From a virus: 36,813 nt of DNA. Location of the stretch: positions 1 to 36,813 of the IMG/VR virus record IMGVR_UViG_3300007640_000093, one strand, 5' to 3'. The notes beneath the pieces were generated by a model. The model was given only the letters and a program-made list of their open reading frames with translations. It had not been told where the DNA came from and ran no database searches. The position numbers and the translations under genes are program-made. This document shows, piece after piece, positions 30,914 through 36,813 of this stretch. Each line of letters begins with the position of its first letter. Within the stretch, counting starts at the first letter, position 1.

Positions 30914-33900
30914 AGAAGCTAGGGAAAGGTATGTTCAAGGATACCGCTCGGGTAGATCAGCCCGAGGGTACAATGCGTGATGCACTAAACGCTAACCTGA
31001 ACATAAAGAAAGGAAGTATCAGCAATGAGTGGGGTACTTATGAATACCCTAATAATGCTGGGTTTAGAGTACTAGGTAGAACTGTACTTGACGATGATGT
31101 CATTGTCATGTTTGGGCAGGCAGTAAATGTCGTAGATAATGAGACAGTATACACTGATCAAATACGTACTCTGAATACTAGAAATCAAGAGGTACTAGTT
31201 CTGTACGAGAACGATCTGTTGAACTTTCAGCAAACTCATCCTATAGTAGCTACTAATAGAAAGAACCAAGCAGGAGATTATATAGTATACTTCACCGACG
31301 GATATAAGGAAGAGGCAGAGCTTTACACGGCTTTTGAATATGTTAACACATATAATCCTCCTAGAGTAATAAATGTAACTAGACAGAGGGCATTTAGACT
31401 GCGCGGTGGACTTGTTGATCAGCTGTACAACAACACTAACTCTTTCTACAAATTAAACCTAATACCTAGGATAGGTACTCACTCTTCGTTTGATTCAGCA
31501 AGAGTTCTGAGCGGAGGTAACTTGTACGCAGCTGCATATTATTTAGCTCTTGCGTATACAGATAGAGACGGGGTAGAAACTAATTACTTCGTACTTTCCA
31601 ATCCAGTATATATAGTCCCAAACTCTGAGAATATTACTCCGACTAATAGTTTTATTGGGGCAGAGGGTGGTACTAAATGTAACAAGACTATTCAGTGGGT
31701 AGTAGATACACCTATTGATATAGACTACGAGCTGCTTCAGCCTGCAGTTATAAAGTTGCAGAAGACTGCAATGACAGCTGAAAAGCTTAAGCCTGTTGCA
31801 ATGAACAAAGGATACGAAACAATAGTGACGTATTCAGGAAACGAAGACTCTCAATCAATTGCTGTTGAAGACATCATAGTAGATGATGTAAACTACATTA
31901 CTGCGGACACTATAAGTCAACTGGACAATAGGTTGTATTTAGGTAATGTCTCAAGTAACAAAGACATTGGTTTTCAGCCTTTTGCACAAAACATACAGCT
32001 TGAAGCTGTAGTAGAAGAAGCAGAAGCATTCAGCCCTAGGCTTTACGACACGTTTGCTTTGAACCAAGGTTATGCTGCACTTATACAAGAGTGGCATGCT
32101 GATGTGCCACAGCAATTCAAAAATGAGTACCAAGATCTGCAGACAGGCAATATTTCATATGCTCCTACAGGAAACATAAACTATCAATACCAAGAGCTCC
32201 TAAACAATCTTCTGTTAGATCCTCTTGGTAATACTCGGAAAGGGTATAGAGATCCTAATTTCTACTTCCAAAGAAAATCTTTTAGAAGAGGTGAGGTATA
32301 TGCTTTCTACATATCATTCATACTAAATGATGGTACTGAAACATATGCTTACCACATTCCCGGGAGAGAGCCTAGATGCATTCCTGTACCAGCGACACAG
32401 CAGACTACTTATGAGTATGCTCAGTATAGGAAGGTAACATTCTCTTTTGATGACTACGATTTTAGTTTTGGGGGAAGTGGAGTAGCAAGTCAGCATGAAC
32501 TTGTGTTTTTGTATGTACCACCACTTGGTCAAGGAAATTCGCCTGTAGGATACCCAAACGCAGGATACTACAGACCCGCTGGCTGGACTAATGATGCAAC
32601 ACTGGTAAATCAGTTTAATGCTAACTCACTACCTGAAACTATATCTGTAACTGGAGCTACGTACATATCTCTAACTCTGAATTCTGCAGATGACTTCGGT
32701 GCTTCGTATAATCAAACTACCGTCTTCAATGCAATGGAAGCATGGTTGTTATCAAACGGACCTACCCTTGGAGCTACAGAAGGATGGGACGAAATAGTTG
32801 GGGAAGAAATAAGTTCACAAACTCCTGCAATACTGGAGACAGAGGTTAGTATCAGTATTCTTTCAGATGATGATGTATGTGAAAACGATGCTCTTTCAAA
32901 GAACCCAGCTGCTACTAAACTAGCATTTGGATTTCTCCCAACTGAAGCACTAGAACAATATGATGATATAAGATTGTTCAATGTTCTTGATACCGGAAAC
33001 AAGATAGATCCTGAGCTATCTGGTAATATGGGGTACTGGGCTAATGAGAATGAGTTCTACCCTAGTACTAGAGACTTCACATTTGGGGATGTAACTACAG
33101 AAGGAGTTGCAGTCCTAGACGATGCGCAAGGTATTTATGGTGAAAGAGTTAGGCATCACAGAATGCCTGGTAACCTTAGTGATGAGTTCTCATACATAGA
33201 GAGGTCGTCAGAACACCCTGTAAATAACAGTAATGGGAACACTCATGGCTGGTTTGAAGAGCTAGGTTACAGGCCTCTAGAAGGGGACAGACTTCGCACG
33301 ATTCGTGGCATTGGGGGCGACGGGACTATGGCGCTGGATGAAAATGTGCGCCTGTTGGGTGTGAGACTCAACAATCTTAAAATACCTAGAGGGATTCTAG
33401 AGCAAATCCAAGGGTATAAGATATACTATGCTAAGAGAGATGAGAAAGACAAGACTATACTTGGACAGAGTATAGCAGTGCCTGGGCATCCTAGAGCAGC
33501 TAGTGTAAATAAGCAAAGCTTAGAAGAAGCTGTAACTGGTCCTTTTACTAAAGCCTTCTATATGTATGGGGGACTAGACCATACAGATAATACTACTGTA
33601 GAGACTTACGGTAAGTGGAAGAGCACAATTGAAGGCGAACGCAGGTATTACTCCCACCCAGTATTCAAGTTTCACGATCTGCATCAGCTGCGCAAAAGAT
33701 CTGATATGTCTGCTGCTACCCACATACAATGTCAGTATGGAGTAATATTTAGAATGTACTCCGGAGGGCCTGGAGTATTTGTACCTCCATGTGCTCCTGA
33801 TAAAGTTTGGGACGCAGTTATTGATTTTGATGAGAGTGAACTCTCAAACTCTTTTAATGATGGAGTCCCAGATTACATCATAAGGAATAGTGATAACAAC

Positions 33901-36813
33901 TTAGATCCTTGGGATGCACACTCTACTACTTTCCCTTCTTTAGGATGGGTCAGTCCTGAGATGCAGAACACAGTAGACTTCTACTGGCACGATCCTAAAA
34001 ATCAGTTGGGTAAAAAAAGCATCGATAAAAAGATGTTTGGGGAAACTCGCATACTTGACATAAGTGATGTCCAGGAAGGAGTAATAAACTATGGGTTTAT
34101 TGGAGACGATGATGGCGAGATAGTAGGTCAAGGTGTTGATGGAGGCGCTAACGACAATACTGGAGTTAGTATTGCAAAACGTGCTAGAAAATACAGACGC
34201 GGAGAAGATTTGTCACAGCCTGCAAATGGTGATTTTGAGGGTAAAGCAGAGCAATTCCTAGCTATTAAAGCTAAGGAGGCTAGAGTGCGTGCTTGGTACA
34301 CTTCGGCTATGATAGGAACTGCATACATATCACCTAGCATAGCTTTATCCTCCCCAACTGTAGTCAAGGGTGGAAGCTATAAAGCAGTAAGTGCTTTTCT
34401 AGATGGGGATTACTTAGTTACATCAGGCGCTTCTGCACTTAATAGGTTTTACCAAGAAGGTAATTTTGATGATAACCAGCTTACTCTTATGCTGGATCCG
34501 AACAGCAAGATACTGCTGCACGGGCGTGAGAATCATGAGACTAGTGACAGCACCTCATTTAAAGGAGCACAGATTCTATACAACTTAGCAGGTGAAACTG
34601 CTCATGCGTTTGGGTTGGTAAGCGGCCTTCCCGCTCTTAGAGGACATGCTCCTTTTGATAACCTTACTCAGGTTGGGTCTAATGGAGACCGAGCAGGTCT
34701 TGTAAGGTGGGGAGAAGCTCTCAATTGGTTGTACCCTGATGCTTTTAAAGACACAGTTCCATATGAATACCAGCTCTATGGGTTTAATACAGGATCTCAA
34801 TTCCACTACCTAGCTAATGCTTCTGGGCAGGACGGAGAGATGTATGCCCCAAGAAATTATCAAGGTCTCAGGTATAGAATGTCTCCTACAAACCACATTA
34901 TGGGACTGCCTATGGCGTGGCTTCTTAACGTGTGTGCTATACGTAGAAACGTCTTCTCTCCGTTTGATCAGCAGAACCTAGTATGGACTGGTTACTTTAA
35001 CAGAATAAGAAACGCAAACCTTACTACTGGAGAAGCAGATGATGGATACTACACAAGAAATTACTACGAGGGAGCACAGTCTAGAGAGATCTTTGGGGGA
35101 GATACTTACATAACTAAAACTAGCTTCCGCTCTACTTCTCAAAGCTATGGGCATAGCTATTGGAGAGCCAACAGGTGGTATGGAGATCCTGTGGGAGCAA
35201 GTGAAGAGTACACGCAGGGAGGTGTAGTTATAGAAAATGCATCTAACCTTATAAACATAGCGTTTAATACTACAGATTTCTTTGGGCGTAGAAGATTTCA
35301 ATCTGACTTACCGGCAAACCTAGACCCTCTATCTGCTGGTTTGTACATAGCGGATAGATTTGGAACTACTCAAGGAGCCCCAATATGGAATGCTACCCCA
35401 GACTATCTTCAGATAGGAGTAAATTCAGGTGCTGCTGATAGTAGGTATGACATGGCTCAAAAGTTTGTCAACGTTGTAGCAGATAGCCACAACTGGGTAA
35501 AGGGCAATGTCAATCCTGTATCTACTGTATTCTCTTTCTATGTAGAGTCTGATGACTTGCTAGAGTGGAGGCACGTAGATGATGTAGAGCGCGGAGAAAA
35601 GACTAAAGTGTTTGACTATCATACAGGACATTCTGTAATATTCAATCCTCCCTACGACGACTTCACCAAACCTGATAAGATACTTTACGAGGATCACCTA
35701 TCTGCACTGCAGAACGTAAAGGTAACCTCACCTTTGAATGTATTCGGAGAGCTATCTAAGGTTCAGACATTCCCTAACAGAGTAGTACGTTCTGATGTAG
35801 ACTCAGGCAGTATTTCTGATGGGTATAGGAAGTTTAGAGCGCTGGAATACAAAGACATACCTACTCATAGAGGTCAGATTAAAAATCTATTTGATCTGAA
35901 CGGGAACCTGTACATACATACAGAGCGCTCGTTGTTTGTGACAAAGGGTAAAGAGGAACTTCAACTGGATGCTGTCACTGCATTCATAGGTAGCGGTAAC
36001 ATCTTTGTGCAAGATCCTGATGAAGCTATGCAAGCTGATGCAGGCTATGCTGGTACTGCTTCTAGACATGCACACATAACTACTGTGTATGGACACTTTT
36101 ACGTCAACTACAGAGACAGAAAAGTGTACAGCGTGAGTGGGCAAGGTGTGGCAGACATAACTAGTGGTATGGAAACATGGTTGAGGGACAACATGCCATT
36201 TGCTCTAGAGCAGTTCGGAATAAACCTAGACAGTGAAAATGCTAGGGAGAATGGCTTCTTTGTGGATGCTACAACTGGGGTCAACGTACCGATAGGATTT
36301 ACCCTTGGGTATGACCCACTGTTTAAGCGCATACTTATTACAAAGCATGAGCCCATACCTACACAGCAGTTTTTTGAAGACTTCTACGCAGGTAACATAG
36401 TAGTTATCAATGACATACCAGAGCTTATATCTGGATGTGCAGACTTAGATGTCATACAAACTAATGCTAGAGTACCCATCCCAGAGCAGGTAAACTTTAA
36501 AGCTAACAACCCAGTTTATTGCGGACCTATATGGTTTGGTAACCCTGTATACTTTACACAAAGCTCTTGGACCATTTCATACTACCCTGAACTTAAAGTG
36601 TGGGGCAGTAGACACAGCTATGCACCTAACCTGTACACGAATACCTCAGAGTACTTGGTAAGCTTTGCGGGTGATCGTAGCTGGGAGCACACTAACAAGA
36701 ACAACCCTGGTAGATTCTACGGAGAGCTATACAACTTCGAAGTAGAGTTCATAGACAATACAGCTGCTGCAGAAGCTAAGCTGTTCTCGAATATGTTCTA
36801 CTGGGCTGAGTCC
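30910..36813 (+). CDS. Giant neck/muzzle-like stabilization protein (3' partial)
   Basis: Starting at the ATGA overlap, the frame stays open to the window edge, giving at least 1,968 residues. No stop was seen in the stretches I translated. Key segments are LSGGNLYAAAYYLALAYTDR (about 199-218), LDNRLYLGNV (about 338-347), RGEVYAFYISFILNDG with YHIPGR (about 460-486), GNMGYWANENEFYP (705-718), VRHHRMPG (about 730-737), and TISYYPELKVWGSRHSYAPN (1888-1907). The YHIPGR, GYW, RHH and SW-TISY...SY-PN signposts are those of the very large proteins annotated as stabilization or muzzle protein in crAss-like and flavobacterial phages, as I recall. It would close the tail end of the neck. It directly follows the ring gene, as expected. 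Confidence 0.65.
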   Translation, partial: MKKLGKGMFKDTARVDQPEGTMRDALNANLNIKKGSISNEWGTYEYPNNAGFRVLGRTVLDDDVIVMFGQAVNVVDNETVYTDQIRTLNTRNQEVLVLYENDLLNFQQTHPIVATNRKNQAGDYIVYFTDGYKEEAELYTAFEYVNTYNPPRVINVTRQRAFRLRGGLVDQLYNNTNSFYKLNLIPRIGTHSSFDSARVLSGGNLYAAAYYLALAYTDRDGVETNYFVLSNPVYIVPNSENITPTNSFIGAEGGTKCNKTIQWVVDTPIDIDYELLQPAVIKLQKTAMTAEKLKPVAMNKGYETIVTYSGNEDSQSIAVEDIIVDDVNYITADTISQLDNRLYLGNVSSNKDIGFQPFAQNIQLEAVVEEAEAFSPRLYDTFALNQGYAALIQEWHADVPQQFKNEYQDLQTGNISYAPTGNINYQYQELLNNLLLDPLGNTRKGYRDPNFYFQRKSFRRGEVYAFYISFILNDGTETYAYHIPGREPRCIPVPATQQTTYEYAQYRKVTFSFDDYDFSFGGSGVASQHELVFLYVPPLGQGNSPVGYPNAGYYRPAGWTNDATLVNQFNANSLPETISVTGATYISLTLNSADDFGASYNQTTVFNAMEAWLLSNGPTLGATEGWDEIVGEEISSQTPAILETEVSISILSDDDVCENDALSKNPAATKLAFGFLPTEALEQYDDIRLFNVLDTGNKIDPELSGNMGYWANENEFYPSTRDFTFGDVTTEGVAVLDDAQGIYGERVRHHRMPGNLSDEFSYIERSSEHPVNNSNGNTHGWFEELGYRPLEGDRLRTIRGIGGDGTMALDENVRLLGVRLNNLKIPRGILEQIQGYKIYYAKRDEKDKTILGQSIAVPGHPRAASVNKQSLEEAVTGPFTKAFYMYGGLDHTDNTTVETYGKWKSTIEGERRYYSHPVFKFHDLHQLRKRSDMSAATHIQCQYGVIFRMYSGGPGVFVPPCAPDKVWDAVIDFDESELSNSFNDGVPDYIIRNSDNNLDPWDAHSTTFPSLGWVSPEMQNTVDFYWHDPKNQLGKKSIDKKMFGETRILDISDVQEGVINYGFIGDDDGEIVGQGVDGGANDNTGVSIAKRARKYRRGEDLSQPANGDFEGKAEQFLAIKAKEARVRAWYTSAMIGTAYISPSIALSSPTVVKGGSYKAVSAFLDGDYLVTSGASALNRFYQEGNFDDNQLTLMLDPNSKILLHGRENHETSDSTSFKGAQILYNLAGETAHAFGLVSGLPALRGHAPFDNLTQVGSNGDRAGLVRWGEALNWLYPDAFKDTVPYEYQLYGFNTGSQFHYLANASGQDGEMYAPRNYQGLRYRMSPTNHIMGLPMAWLLNVCAIRRNVFSPFDQQNLVWTGYFNRIRNANLTTGEADDGYYTRNYYEGAQSREIFGGDTYITKTSFRSTSQSYGHSYWRANRWYGDPVGASEEYTQGGVVIENASNLINIAFNTTDFFGRRRFQSDLPANLDPLSAGLYIADRFGTTQGAPIWNATPDYLQIGVNSGAADSRYDMAQKFVNVVADSHNWVKGNVNPVSTVFSFYVESDDLLEWRHVDDVERGEKTKVFDYHTGHSVIFNPPYDDFTKPDKILYEDHLSALQNVKVTSPLNVFGELSKVQTFPNRVVRSDVDSGSISDGYRKFRALEYKDIPTHRGQIKNLFDLNGNLYIHTERSLFVTKGKEELQLDAVTAFIGSGNIFVQDPDEAMQADAGYAGTASRHAHITTVYGHFYVNYRDRKVYSVSGQGVADITSGMETWLRDNMPFALEQFGINLDSENARENGFFVDATTGVNVPIGFTLGYDPLFKRILITKHEPIPTQQFFEDFYAGNIVVINDIPELISGCADLDVIQTNARVPIPEQVNFKANNPVYCGPIWFGNPVYFTQSSWTISYYPELKVWGSRHSYAPNLYTNTSEYLVSFAGDRSWEHTNKNNPGRFYGELYNFEVEFIDNTAAAEAKLFSNMFYWAES

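Noticed and set aside
1-36813. Diversity-generating retroelement
   Set aside because: No reverse transcriptase gene and no template/variable repeat pair was seen. One could lie outside the window.
1-36813. CRISPR array or tRNA genes
   Set aside because: Intergenic gaps are all under 100 bases, and none shows spaced repeats or a cloverleaf.
1-36813. TAG reassigned to glutamine
   Set aside because: No gene here is interrupted by TAG, so the window gives no positive evidence for reassignment; only avoidance of TAG stops was recorded.

Overview
The window is a gene-dense stretch of a tailed-phage genome, most likely a virus of a marine Bacteroidota (flavobacterial) host. It holds 29 protein-coding genes, all on the + strand; the first and last are cut by the window edges. 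No stretch over 100 bases lacks a gene. I see no tRNA, rRNA, integrase, transposase, CRISPR array, reverse transcriptase, replication gene or endolysin. The block is virion structure, adhesion and part of a lysis set. The Bacteroidota assignment rests on three points. Shine-Dalgarno sequences are essentially absent, starts being A-rich or coupled to the previous stop. GCTDP...DDGTC repeats typical of Bacteroidota surface proteins occur in a virion protein. Several structural families look like those of crAss-like and Cellulophaga phages. The crAss-like (Crassvirales-type) placement is an inference from remembered motifs, not from a search.

Layout. 1-3665 is the head end: a gene tail, a probable major capsid protein followed by a GC-rich hairpin, a conserved unknown and a probable head-tail adaptor. 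3695-4753 is a second apparently abundant virion protein, also followed by a GC-rich hairpin. 4805-13354 holds a Cys-rich small protein, a 2,179-residue adhesin-like protein with four GCTD repeats, and a fibre-like protein. 13384-17842 is a tightly overlapping run of small genes: a helical protein, a small beta protein, a holin-like protein, a membrane/coiled-coil protein, a calcineurin-like metallophosphoesterase, an acidic protein, a ring/connector-like protein, a small beta protein, a DUF6321-like basic protein and a second membrane/coiled-coil protein.

17839-27735 is an array of fibre-like genes built from shuffled N-terminal anchors, hinges and C-terminal domains. It includes one protein with dockerin-like calcium loops and a second helical protein like the one at 13384. 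27785-36813 is a neck/internal block: a very basic disordered protein, an HU/IHF-like small protein, a ring protein and a giant open-ended protein (at least 1,968 residues) resembling the muzzle/stabilization proteins of crAss-like phages.

The genes probably act together in late infection. The capsid, adaptor, ring and giant neck proteins would form the particle and portal vestibule. The basic protein may be packaged inside. The 2,179-residue protein and the fibre array would make a multivalent host-recognition apparatus, and the holin-like gene would release progeny. Start/stop overlaps (ATGA or TAATG) join most genes into translationally coupled strings, while the two apparently most abundant proteins have their own leaders and trailing hairpins. 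The most interesting features are the modular adhesin array with a shared N-terminal anchor, the host-style GCTD repeats, the dockerin-like loops, and the complete absence of TAG as a stop codon.
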